Positions 39,372 through 48,542 of a DNA stretch of 64,000 nucleotides are shown here, piece by piece (the first letter of the stretch is position 1; every line of letters starts with the position of its first letter). The position numbers were made by a program, and so were the translations under genes. The notes under the pieces are model-generated. The model had not been told where the DNA came from and made no database searches. It saw nothing but the letters and a program-made list of their open reading frames with translations. Source of the stretch: CAIVVT01 sp963757265 (GTDB lineage Bacteria > Acidobacteriota > Terriglobia > Bryobacterales > Bryobacteraceae). The stretch is taken from NCBI GenBank assembly GCA_963757265.1, contig CAVWRA010000012.1:434001-498000 (forward strand), read 5' to 3'.

Positions 39372-41363
39372 GTACCGAGCGGCACGTACGCGAACGTCAC
39401 CCCGGCGAAGCACTTCGTCTACGATTCTGGAACCTTGACCATCAACGGGAACAACGTGCCCTTGAACAACACCGCGAGCCGCCTGGTCGAAGCCTATACC
39501 GGCCCGGCGACCGCCAAGATCACCGACATCTTCTACAGCTATTCCGCCCGCGGCGAAGTGACCGACGTCTACCAGTCCTCGCCGAACTCCGGCGGGTTCT
39601 ACCACGTTAACGCCAGCTACTGGCCCAATGGCGTTCAGAACACGCTCAACGCCAATCTGAGCGGCCTGCCGAGCTGGACGTATAGCGTGGACGGGGAGGG
39701 GCGCTGGACCGCGGTGGCCGATTCCAACGGCGGGAACCCCGTTACCTCGACGTCGTATAATGTTTTCAGCAAGCCCACGGCCGTGAACTTCGGATCGCTG
39801 GACAGCGACGCATTCAACTTCGACCCCAACACGGGCCGCATGACCCTGTACCAGGCCAACGTGGGCAGCGCCACTATCAGCGGCGCGCTCACCTGGAACA
39901 AGAACGGCAGCCTGTACAGCCTGGGCATCACGGACAGCTACAACGCGAACAACAACCAGACGTGCACATACGCCTACGATGATTTCGCGCGCCTGAGCAG
40001 CGTCAACTGCGGAAGCAGCAATTGGGGACAGAGCTTCACCTACGACCCCTTTGGGAACATCACCAAGTCGGGGTCCAACGGCGGCACGTCATTCTCGGTG
40101 TCTTACTCCTGGGCCACCAACCAAATCACCAGCTCCCCCTACCTCTACGACGCCAACGGCAATCTGACGGCCGACGGTAATCACGCCTACACCTGGGATG
40201 CCGAAGGCAAGCTGGCCTCGCTCGACGGCAACAGCGAGACCTACGATGCCAAGGGTCGCCGGGTCGAGCAGCTCAACTCCGGAGCCTATACGGAGATCCT
40301 CTACGCTCCCAGCGGCGCCAAGCTCGCGCTAATGAATGGCACGACCGTGGTGAAGATGTTTGTGCCGTTGCCTGCGGGAGCGGTGGCCGTCTACACCGGA
40401 ACCAGCTTGAGCTACTACCGTCATCCGGACTGGCTCGGATCGTCGCGCATCGCCTCCACGCCCTCGCAGACGGTGTACTATGACGGCGCCTATGCGCCCT
40501 TTGGCGAATCGTACAATGAGAGCGGCACGACCGACCGGAGCTTCACGGGACAGAACCAGGACCTGGGGGCCACGGATTTGTACGATTTTCTGTACCGCGA
40601 GCACAGCGCGATCGCAGGCCGCTGGATCAACCCGGACCCGTCGGGGAAAGCAGCAGTAGACCCGACCCTGCCGCAGACCTGGAACGGGTATGCATACGTC
40701 TCGGGAGACCCGCTTAGGCACATAGACCAAAAAGGCCTTTTCTTAAGCGCCGAGGACTGCATCCAAAACCCGGATGCCTGCTTAGCCGAAGATTGGCCGG
40801 CGCCTGGCGGCATGACTCTCGGAAGCCCTTTCGGCGGCGCTGAAGCTGCCATCGGCGACGACGTAGACAAATCCTCCGGGTCGGCTAAACAGCCGGTCAA
40901 ATGTACATACACAGGCCACGACACAGCGAAGCCTAGTGTCGGTAAAAATGGGAACTACGGTTCCCTGATATGGTTCAACTTTAGCGCAACAGGGGGCGAC
41001 GGACAGTACGTTTGGGGAGATACACAGGAGAAAAAAATATTTGGCAGTGTCATTTACCGGGGTTCCACTACAAGAGTTTACATAAGTGACCAGGGCTATG
41101 AAAGCCTACAGAATGTGGGCACTTCAGGTTCGCTTGTAGAGTTCTTCGGCAACTCGCCAAATGCCAGTTTCTTTGATGCCCCAGGTTTTCAGATGTCGAG
41201 TAAGGTGAAAAGTGGCGAAATCTTCTATCAGTTCACATTGAATGTTGAGGTCGATGGCGCTGCCTGCCCGACAGTCAACTGGTCAATATCTTTGACCTGG
41301 CCCCCCCGAGTTTTTACTCTGCCTGTTGTGAAGCGAAAACTACCACCTGCGGAGGCCCAGTGA
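39372..41363 (+). pseudogene. Orphan Rhs C-terminal part (shell end plus tip C)
   Basis: An open frame runs from 39270 to 41363, but Rhs homology starts at about 39377 with PSGTYANVTPAKHFVYDSGT, equal to Rhs B from base 36486. The N-terminal ~900 residues and signal peptide are missing and no ribosome-binding site is placed for the remainder. The shell is almost identical to B as far as GRWINPDPSG (about 40640); the following ~210-residue tip, from DPLRHIDQKGL, is unrelated to A or B and is beta-rich (GSLIWFNFSATGGDGQYVWG, IFGSVIYRGSTTRVYISDQG). It is a silent donor tip in the sense of known orphan Rhs-CT modules. Confidence 0.8.
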
Positions 41364-41400
41364 TAGATCCTGTTTGCTAGGATTATGCCGTCAGACGCAC

Positions 41401-42354
41401 ATGCTTGTCACTAGAGTTCTCAAGAATACGGTAGGATTGGCTGCCGTCGCATGCAGCCTCTTTGTCTTCATCAACAACGCCGAATGCCAAAAGGCGGGCA
41501 GCACTCCCGAAGAGTTGATCAGGTATTTGACACATCAGACCGAAGAGCGCCGGAAGCCTAGCGTTACCGGATGTGGGCAGGACACCGAGGATCGGCTCGT
41601 CACGCAATCCCTTACTGAGATGGGGGAGCGTGCTGTCGGACCTCTTGAGGAGGCTCTGGACTCCATCGAAAAATACGGTGGGAAGTCGCCGTTCGGAGGC
41701 CAGGGCTCAATATGGGTGTTGGTTGCATACGCCAAGGTCAAGGGCCCGGCCGCCGATGCACGCTTAAGAAGCATGAGCCGCCGGCGAAAGCTACGTGCGC
41801 TGAGTTTCGGTCTGGACTCCGCAATTGCGCTTGAGCAGTCGATCACTTCACATGTCACTTCATCTCAATATCTGGGCGAGTCTTCGGACTGCTTCCGCCC
41901 GTTCGAGCCGCGCTGGGCCTTGGATCGCCTGGTGCTGGCATGGATGCGAGGCGATCGCCGATGGTTTGAAGCGACACTGGGCCCGCAAGCCAAACGCAGC
42001 CTCAACGCGCTCCTGCGTGAATACACGTGGGAGGAATTGTGTGCCGCGTATTGGAAACGTGCCCCTGGCCGCCACAGTGCAATAGGCTACAAGTTCACCA
42101 ACGCGACACGATGGGGCGAGCCCTGGGTCACGCTGGAAGCCGAGCGGCCCCACGAAGCGCGAGAAGTGAACGCAGGTGATCCAGGCCTGGAGACTCTATT
42201 CAAGACAAGCAGTGGCAGGGACTGCGGAACTATCAGAATCAAGTTCGCGGCTGCAAAAGCCACAAATGAGGGGCTCTCGCTTCCCGGTCTTCTTGTCGAT
42301 AGCCCGGAGCTATCGAACCTCCTGCGTGTGGTTTCTGCGTGCGCCGGTGAATAA
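41401..42354 (+). CDS. Exported protein after orphan tip C, putative immunity
   Basis: 317 aa from the ATG at 41401 (an in-frame ATG at 41374 is also possible). The N-terminus is a signal peptide (VLKNTVGLAAVACSLFVFIN ... NAEC), and the Cys after NAE could be a lipobox-like site, though not canonical. The mature part is helical with a HEAT-like look (VTQSLTEMGERAVGPLEEAL, GSIWVLVAYAKVKGPAADAR) and later mixed sequence. It starts 37 nt after the tip C stop. Unlike A and B, the partner here is exported rather than integral-membrane, which would fit a tip that acts in the periplasm if it is an immunity protein. Confidence 0.55.
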   Translation: MLVTRVLKNTVGLAAVACSLFVFINNAECQKAGSTPEELIRYLTHQTEERRKPSVTGCGQDTEDRLVTQSLTEMGERAVGPLEEALDSIEKYGGKSPFGGQGSIWVLVAYAKVKGPAADARLRSMSRRRKLRALSFGLDSAIALEQSITSHVTSSQYLGESSDCFRPFEPRWALDRLVLAWMRGDRRWFEATLGPQAKRSLNALLREYTWEELCAAYWKRAPGRHSAIGYKFTNATRWGEPWVTLEAERPHEAREVNAGDPGLETLFKTSSGRDCGTIRIKFAAAKATNEGLSLPGLLVDSPELSNLLRVVSACAGE

Positions 42355-42780
42355 TGGTGGGTTCTACTAAGACTCTTCGAATTGCACAGAGTAGGTGATT
42401 GATTCTGGTGTCGATGCAAGGTGGCTAAGGGGTCAGCCTGACACAAGCAGTTGCAGAGCGAAAGGGGCCGTCGTAGCAACCACTGGAGGTGGCTGCACTT
42501 CAAACTCTGGAAGTCGAGTTGTTGCGCCGCGAGCCTGCGAGCAATTCTCGCGAAGGGGGATTCACAATCCTGGATATTGGGTACACATCCGCCTCGGACA
42601 TCTGGTGGCGACGGACGTCACTCGAGATCCATGCACCACATTACCTGCTCAGACGGCAACGCGGTGGTTGTTCAGCATACCGCCCAGGCGCTGGCGCCGC
42701 TGGACTACCCCAGCATTACCAGTATGGCCCGCCTCTGGGCTGATGATTCGGCGGCCCAAAGCAATCGGATGCGCTGTAGA
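42355..42780. other. Gene-poor stretch before IS21 copy 2
   Basis: No gene recognised. 42655-42765 is similar to 31765-31865, the segment that lies just downstream of prepilin B. It therefore marks the downstream end of the third prepilin, now separated from it by the IS. Confidence 0.45.
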
Positions 42781-43030
42781 TGGGGATTCTCCTGAAAACG
42801 ATCACCGTTCTCATCTGAAAGCGATCAGTGTTCTCCACGGCGCGATCAGGGTGATCGGAGCGCAGCGACGCTGGCAAGTTCATTGTTGCGGAAGGGTGAT
42901 CGATTTGGCAAGAGAATTCGCCGTTTTCCGGAGCGCAGCGGAGGCATGGCCCTGCGAGCAGAGAAAGAGGTGCGGGGAAAGAGGCGGCAGCCTTTGTCCC
43001 CGCCCCAGCACTTCGAAGCCCCGGCGAGCG

Positions 43031-43777
43031 TCAGCTCGACGGCTGTGCGCCCTGGCGCTTGCGCATTGACTCGCCTTTCAGTTCGAGGCGATGGGCGCGA
43101 TGGATGATGCGGTCGAGGATTCCGTCGGCGATCGTGGAGTCGCCGATCTGGCTGTGCCATTTGGCCACCGGCACCTGCGAGGTCAGAACCAGGCTCCGTG
43201 CCTGGCAGCGATCCTCGCAGATCTCCCAGAAGTCGCGCGCCTCGGTTTCGTTCAGCGGGCTCATGGCCCAGTCGTCAACCACCAGCACGTCGATCTTGCC
43301 AAGACGCAGCAGGAGACTGCGCAGGCTGCCGTCGGCGCGGGCCAGTGCCAGATCGCGAAACAGCGCGGAGGCGCGCGTGTAGAAGACCGAGTAGCCGTCG
43401 CGGCAGGCCTTGTGCGCCAGGGCACAAGCGAGGAAGCTCTTGCCGACGCCGGTGGGGCCGCACACGAAGATGTTTTCGTGTTGTGCGACCCAGGCCGACT
43501 CCTGGATGAGCGAGCGCACCAGCGACTTGTCCAATCCGCGCGCAGCGCGATAGTCGATCTCCTCCACGCAGGCGTTGGCCTTCAGTTTGGCGCGGCGCAG
43601 GCGGGCCTGCAGCGCCTCGTTCTGCCGCCAGGTCATCTGCCGGTCGACCAGCAGAGCGAGCCGCTCCTCAAAACTGAGTTCGCGTGCCTGCTCGGAGCCG
43701 TCCAGCTCTCGCAGGGCTTGCGCCATGCCGTGCAGCCGCATGGCTTCGAGTTTCTCGAGTGTGGGTTGTTTGAGCAT
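43031..43777 (-). CDS. istB: IS21 helper ATPase IstB, copy 2
   Basis: 248 aa, same protein as copy 1 (Walker A GPTGVGKS, Walker B LVVDDW). The start is the ATG at 43775-43777. Intact. Confidence 0.95.
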   Translation of the reverse strand: MLKQPTLEKLEAMRLHGMAQALRELDGSEQARELSFEERLALLVDRQMTWRQNEALQARLRRAKLKANACVEEIDYRAARGLDKSLVRSLIQESAWVAQHENIFVCGPTGVGKSFLACALAHKACRDGYSVFYTRASALFRDLALARADGSLRSLLLRLGKIDVLVVDDWAMSPLNETEARDFWEICEDRCQARSLVLTSQVPVAKWHSQIGDSTIADGILDRIIHRAHRLELKGESMRKRQGAQPSS

Positions 43778-43787
43778 GTGGGGTTCC

Positions 43788-45314
43788 TTACTGGAAGTAC
43801 TCCGAGCCCCGCAGGTTTTCATGCTCCGGACCGGGCCGGCCCGGCGGCGGCGTGCTGACGGCCTCGGCGTCGAGCCCCCGGCGCAGCATCGATTTCACGC
43901 GCTGGTAACCGATGGCGCCGGTCAGCAGCGCGCGTTCGGCGGCGGCCTCCATGCGCTGCGGCGTGTACTCCTCGGCCAAGCGGATCAGCCCGAGGCAGGC
44001 GCGGTAACCCATCTCCGGATGCGGCTTGTCTTCGAGAATGCGCTCGACCAGTTGCGCCGTGTGGCGGCCGATCTTGGCCGCCCAATTGACAATCCGCGAG
44101 GGCGTCCATTCAAGATGCGCCTGGTGGCTCTTGGGCCGGTGCTCGGCCTGCGCCACGCTCTGGTAACGTCCGCGGCTGCGCAGATGAGAGGCCACCCGCC
44201 GGCCGCGATGGAAGATCTCCACAGTGGCCGGCGTGGCACGCACTTCGACCAGCTGGCCGGCCAGCGTGTAGGGCACGCTGTACCAGTTGGCATCGAAGGC
44301 GACGTGATAATCGATGTTGACGCGCGCCTGCGACCAATGGCTCAAATCGTAGCGCTCGGCCGGCAACGGTCGCAGCGCGGGCCGGTCAATGCGGGCAAAC
44401 AGACTGGCGCGACTGTCCTCGCGGCGCTTGCGAAAGGGCCGCTGATTCAGCGCGGCCAGTAGTTCGTGCACGGCTTCATTGGCCTCCGTGATAGAGAAGA
44501 AGCGCCGCTGGCGCAGCCGCATCACGATCCAGCGCTGCACAATCTGCACCGCGCACTCGGCCTTGGCTTTGTCCCGCGGCTTGTAGGGCCGCGCCGGCAT
44601 CACGGCTACGCCATAGTGGGCAGCGAATTCCTGATAGGTGGGATTGAGCTCCGGCTCGTAGCGGCAGGCCTTGGTTACCCCGGTCCTGGTGTTGTCGGGA
44701 ATCAGTAGCGCCGGGCACCCGCCGTAAAACTCGAAGGCGTGCATCTGGACCTTCAGCCAGCTCTCCATCTGCTGGTTCGGGGCGACCTCGGCGTAGGTGT
44801 AGCTGGAGACGCCCAACGCACACACAAACAGCGGCGCCGGGCGCACCGAGCCGTCGCGCAAATGCAGCGCAATGGTAGCGCCCGCCCAGTCCACAAACAG
44901 CTTCTCACCCGGCCGGTGCTCCTGCCGCAGCACCACGTCCCGCTGCTTGCGCCAGCGCCGGTACAGCTTGCAGAACTGGCTGTAGGAAAAGCCGTCCGGC
45001 TGCTGCTGCCGGTACTCTTCCCACAGCAACTCCAGCGTCAGCTCGCGGTGTTGCTGACGCTGCCGCTCCAACTCTGCAAAGTCCGGCAGCGGACGCGGGG
45101 ACGCCTTTTCGGCCGGCGGGTTGGGCGGAAACAATGCCGCCTCCAGTCGCTGTTCGTCCCAGCCTTCCCCGAGTGGCCACTCCAGGCCGGCCGATTGCAT
45201 CCGCGCCAGGTACTCGTGCACGGTGCTCTGACTGACGTTGGCGCTGCGAGCAATTTGCCGCTGGCCGAGCTTCTGCTCGAAATGGAGCCGAAGGATTTCT
45301 CTGATCTTACGCAT
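43788..45314 (-). CDS. istA: IS21 transposase IstA, copy 2
   Basis: 508 aa, same protein as copy 1 with the DDE residues intact. The ATG at 45312-45314 has the same AGAGGAAG ribosome-binding site. The near-identity of the two IS copies shows recent transposition or homogenisation. Confidence 0.95.
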   Translation of the reverse strand: MRKIREILRLHFEQKLGQRQIARSANVSQSTVHEYLARMQSAGLEWPLGEGWDEQRLEAALFPPNPPAEKASPRPLPDFAELERQRQQHRELTLELLWEEYRQQQPDGFSYSQFCKLYRRWRKQRDVVLRQEHRPGEKLFVDWAGATIALHLRDGSVRPAPLFVCALGVSSYTYAEVAPNQQMESWLKVQMHAFEFYGGCPALLIPDNTRTGVTKACRYEPELNPTYQEFAAHYGVAVMPARPYKPRDKAKAECAVQIVQRWIVMRLRQRRFFSITEANEAVHELLAALNQRPFRKRREDSRASLFARIDRPALRPLPAERYDLSHWSQARVNIDYHVAFDANWYSVPYTLAGQLVEVRATPATVEIFHRGRRVASHLRSRGRYQSVAQAEHRPKSHQAHLEWTPSRIVNWAAKIGRHTAQLVERILEDKPHPEMGYRACLGLIRLAEEYTPQRMEAAAERALLTGAIGYQRVKSMLRRGLDAEAVSTPPPGRPGPEHENLRGSEYFQ

Positions 45315-45592
45315 GGACTTCCTCTTTCTGGGCAACCTGATTACGCCCTCCCGGGCGGCTCATGGTAGCCCTTGCGATTTGTCCAGTGCCCCTCGCGCTC
45401 TTCCCGCTCGTTCTCCTCACCCGCCGATCAGTACTCTCCCGCGTCGATCACCTCTGGCCGCGAGCGCCAAACAGTGATCGCTTTGCCAGGAGAACACTGA
45501 TCGCTTTCGCAGGAGAACGCTGATCGTTTTCCGAGGAGAATGGTGATCGAAGTCAGCACGAGAACGGTGATCGGTTACGAGGAGAATCCCCA

Positions 45593-46014
45593 GAATGGGT
45601 GAAGGGATCGCGGGGGATCCGGCGCAGGAAGCGGATTTTGTTGCCCTTGGGGTCATTAGCGATCTTGACCCCTTCCACCAGCGCATCCAGGCTGTCGGGA
45701 TAACAAAGGGTATCGATCTTGGTTGTGGCGATCTTCCCTCCATCGCAGGCGTCCTTGTACTTGTCGATGGCGGTCCTCAACCCATTCAGCGCAAGCCGCA
45801 GGTCGCGTTCGTGCTCGCGCCGTATGCGGAAGCGTGCTATGGGTATGGCCATCATGGTCAGCACCATCAGGATGGTGAACGCCACGATCAGTTCCATCAG
45901 GGTCAATCCGCGCTGGGACTTGCGTTTGCTTTCACTTCCCTCGCTGCCTGGATCATCGAACCCTTCAGGGAGGCTCCGGGCAATCAACTGATTCTTGACA
46001 AGGTCTGCACTCAT
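45593..46014 (-). pseudogene. Prepilin-like protein, unit C, cut by IS21
   Basis: The third prepilin copy keeps the pseudopilin N-terminus (KSQRG then LTLMELIVAFTILMVLTMMA) and reads to RRIPRDPFTHS, where the IS21 end replaces the last ~30 residues. Its leader is longer and in frame from MSADLVKNQLIARSLPEG, whereas the same upstream sequence is out of frame in copies A and B. Copy C may therefore show the ancestral start. Several substitutions (RFRIRREHERDLRLALNGLR) separate it from A and B. Confidence 0.8.
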
Positions 46015-46968
46015 GCCGACGTCTCGAACTGTCTGCTGTATAGCCCGACAACGAATGATAGTGATATCGGAATTTTGATCTCTCAAATAATCTTGAAGCT
46101 GAGGTCTGTGATGACCTGCGCCAAGCTTCCTGCCTTCACCTCAGCCAGTTGAAACTCCTCGCCGCACTTTGCTTTCTGTGCGGCACGTCCTGCCTGATGG
46201 TCATAGAAGACGTGCGCCATCTGGGCGAGAGTTGCGAAATCCCCGTGCGCAACCGAGTAGCAAGCGTCGCAGCAGCGCAGACAACAGAGTGAACCGGAGG
46301 GGACTTACTCTGTCGCACGGCCTCGATGGCCGACAGCCCAAACAATCACGAACAGTCTGTCTTCTTCGCCGGTCCAATGTAAAGGCCTTTGAATCAGGTG
46401 CTTTCCATTGGGGCCAGTTCATTTCTCTGCTCCGTTCAACAGATGGCCCTGCCACTCACCGTAGAACCCATAGTACGCCTAGCTCATATTCTTCAATTAC
46501 TATCCATGCATGTCCATGTCAACATAACTTTTCGACACCATGCTATGCGCTTCATCTGCTTATACTTATGCTGCAGCCCGCTGAGCCTTTCCTAGAGTTT
46601 TCCTAGGGTGATTCATTTTGTGACTTGACACCGTGGAAAAACAGGAGCATAGATTTTAAGCAGATTTTAGTTCAGTTCGGGGCCCATCGCGACCTCCGAG
46701 GGAGTCGTATCGGAGGTCATATTGTTTGTTTCTATAATGTTTAGGTGACGGGGGTGAGCCCGCCGCGGCGAATGTTAGGAGGGAAGCGATGAGGCAAGCG
46801 GGATAGGCGGTTGACGCTGATGTCGGGGGGCGTCGGCTCGAAAGCGCTGGAAAGACTGCCCGGTGTGCCGCCTGCATTTGCGCGAGCGGACGACCATCTC
46901 GCCCGACTGGGCGTGGGAGGAATCAGCCGCGCGAACATTGCATAGCCCGAATTCCAAGCGCGCTGGTC
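46015..46968. other. Remnant of unit C promoter region, then unrecognised DNA
   Basis: 46015-46090 and 46375-46666 match the divergent intergenic region of units A and B; about 270 bp between them are absent from A and B. The candidate promoter (TTGACA 46625-46630, TAGATT 46650-46655) is retained, but homology stops at 46666, before the 269-aa gene would start. 46691-46718 is a perfect 8-bp hairpin (GACCTCCG/CGGAGGTC). The rest to 46968 shows no gene. Confidence 0.5.
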
Positions 46969-47424
46969 CTACCTATGTTTGGAGCCGCGTCCTGATGGCA
47001 AAGGACTGCCGGGAGCGAGCACCTTCGTCGAGAGCGCCGCTTGCGGAAAATCGCGCGGATTGAGTGTCACCAGAAAGTCGGCCCCACCTTCCTCGGCGCA
47101 CGCGCAAAACGGGTCATCCGCAGGATCCGGAGAGACCTTCGTGTTTGCGCGCGGGACGGCCAACTCCGCTTCCTCGCGCAGCAGGTTGATGAGCAGCCCG
47201 ATGGTTTCACGCCGGACTTTCAACCGCCGCAGGACGGCCTTGTACTCGGTGAGAATCTCCTCGGAGACAATCCACGTAAAGCTGCCGCGATCAAGCCAAT
47301 CCCGGAGCAAACGGGCGCTGGGGTTCGGTGATAAGACAACACCGCGGCGGAATCCGGAAATCCCGGGCACGAGAACCGACGTATCGACAACGCCCCTAGG
47401 CCGTCTTGAGCGCGCGGTTGGCAA
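46969..47424 (-). CDS. PIN-domain toxin (VapC-like)
   Basis: 151 aa. The PIN signature is visible in order: VVDTSVLVPGISGF (first Asp), EEILTEYKAVLRRL (Glu), and DPADDPFCACAEEGGADFLV (Asp pair) followed by TLNPRDF. Such proteins are Mg-dependent ribonucleases of toxin-antitoxin systems. The start overlaps the upstream gene by 29 bp, typical for an antitoxin-toxin operon. The C-terminal 15 residues are basic. The four acidic positions appear present, so it is probably functional. Confidence 0.8.
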   Translation of the reverse strand: MPTARSRRPRGVVDTSVLVPGISGFRRGVVLSPNPSARLLRDWLDRGSFTWIVSEEILTEYKAVLRRLKVRRETIGLLINLLREEAELAVPRANTKVSPDPADDPFCACAEEGGADFLVTLNPRDFPQAALSTKVLAPGSPLPSGRGSKHR

Positions 47425-47962
47425 CGACCGTTACCTCTGGAAGCGTTCTGCGGCCGTTCCGGTGAGCCTTCACCGCTTCAAGAATCTCGCCAGTCTGAAC
47501 ATCGCCGAGTTGCTTCGCCGCTTGTCCGAACGCTCGACTCATCTCTGCCTGCCATCCGGCACGCCGACGGCCACGCGGAAGGTCTGCTTCAGCCTGTGCC
47601 CGCGGCAGTTGGTCCTCGACCTCACGCGCCAAACTACCCAAGGGAATCCGGATCTCGATGGGTTGCTGCCCGCGCGGAGGCAGCGACCGCAACGAGATGA
47701 ATCGCCGGCTTTTCAAATCCCCGCTCCCAAGGCTGCGCGAGAGCGTTTCAGTAAAGAGCGAAAGCAGCTCGCTTGACGAGCCGAGCGATTCCTTCAGATA
47801 GAAGGCAACCTTGGCTTCGAGCAGGAGGCGTCCGTCGAACCAGTGAAGATTGTCCCTGCACGGAGGGCGAATTACCTTCAGCTGCACCAGATTCTGGAGC
47901 TCTTTGGCAGAGACTCCGAGAATGGCGCTGGCTTGCTTGAGCTTGAATTCAATGGTCGGCAC
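47396..47962 (-). CDS. Putative antitoxin / DNA-binding partner of the PIN toxin
   Basis: 188 aa, first gene of the pair. The N-terminus (LKQASAILGVSAKELQNLVQ then LKVIRPP) reads as a helix-turn-helix of the MerR/excisionase type. A middle region follows (FYLKESLGSSSELLSLFTET), then a strand-rich segment (EIRIPLGSLAREVEDQL), and the C-terminus is basic. It is larger than usual VapB antitoxins. Its place upstream of and overlapping the PIN gene is the main evidence for an antitoxin role; the HTH suggests autoregulation. Confidence 0.6.
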   Translation of the reverse strand: MPTIEFKLKQASAILGVSAKELQNLVQLKVIRPPCRDNLHWFDGRLLLEAKVAFYLKESLGSSSELLSLFTETLSRSLGSGDLKSRRFISLRSLPPRGQQPIEIRIPLGSLAREVEDQLPRAQAEADLPRGRRRAGWQAEMSRAFGQAAKQLGDVQTGEILEAVKAHRNGRRTLPEVTVVANRALKTA

Positions 47963-48401
47963 GGGTTTTCCTGACTAAAGTTTAGACGGGATAACGGCAG
48001 AAGGCAATCCGCAAGGTGCTTGCGAGCCATGCGGGCCCAACTCCCGACGAGGCTCAGTGGAAGCAGAAAGATGCAGAGCGCCGCACAGAGTGGCGCTTGA
48101 CGCGAACCGGATTCCGGCGTATGTGGCTTGGCTTCCACGATTCGACGCCGTCTCTGCAGCGCGACTGCAGACCTGCGGGTCGAGCGAACGGAGGTCTGTC
48201 CACCGATGGTCTGTGTGCAAAACGTGCGGTGCCAGGGCACGCTTTGCTCAACAACCACGATCAGTGCGCCGGGGAATGTTCGAGGAGTTATGCCGAGCCC
48301 CGAATTATGCCGAGCAGTCGCCCGGACTTATGTTTTCAATCGTTTAGGCCGAACGCTCGACGCTTGGGGAACTCGGCATAACAGTGGAGATAGTTAGAGG
48401 A
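47963..48401. other. Gene-poor left approach to the RIT element
   Basis: No gene recognised. Between 48288 and 48380 three extra copies of the motif ATGCCGAG occur (about 48291, 48306, and inverted near 48372) just outside the perfect 29-bp repeat, so the true element end may be near 48285. Confidence 0.45.
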
Positions 48402-48542
48402 GTAATGCCGAGTACCGGATAACCCCGAGTAGGCGAGATCGGCACGTTTTCGGATAACGCCAGTGCTTCTTCGACGCTTGCAGCACTCTGCATTATCCTG
48501 AGACCCTTTCCTGTCGGCCAACCGGGCCGGCAGGAGAGGAAT

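Larger units (their letters stand above)
42781..45592 (-). mobile_element. IS21-family insertion sequence, copy 2
   Basis: 2812 bp, same ends and same length as copy 1 but inverted. I could find only two base differences in istB, both synonymous. It sits inside the third prepilin gene. About 180 bp that should lie between the 42655-42780 segment and the break point (by comparison with unit B) are missing, so insertion was accompanied or followed by a flanking deletion. No target duplication is evident. Confidence 0.93.

Noticed and set aside
43575..44462. Open frames on the plus strand of IS21 copy 2
   Set aside because: They mirror identical frames on the complementary strand of copy 1 and are shadows of istA and istB.
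46691..46718. Perfect 8-bp hairpin as a terminator
   Set aside because: A 12-nt loop, no clear T run and no gene just upstream on either strand make this assignment too weak; it is only mentioned.
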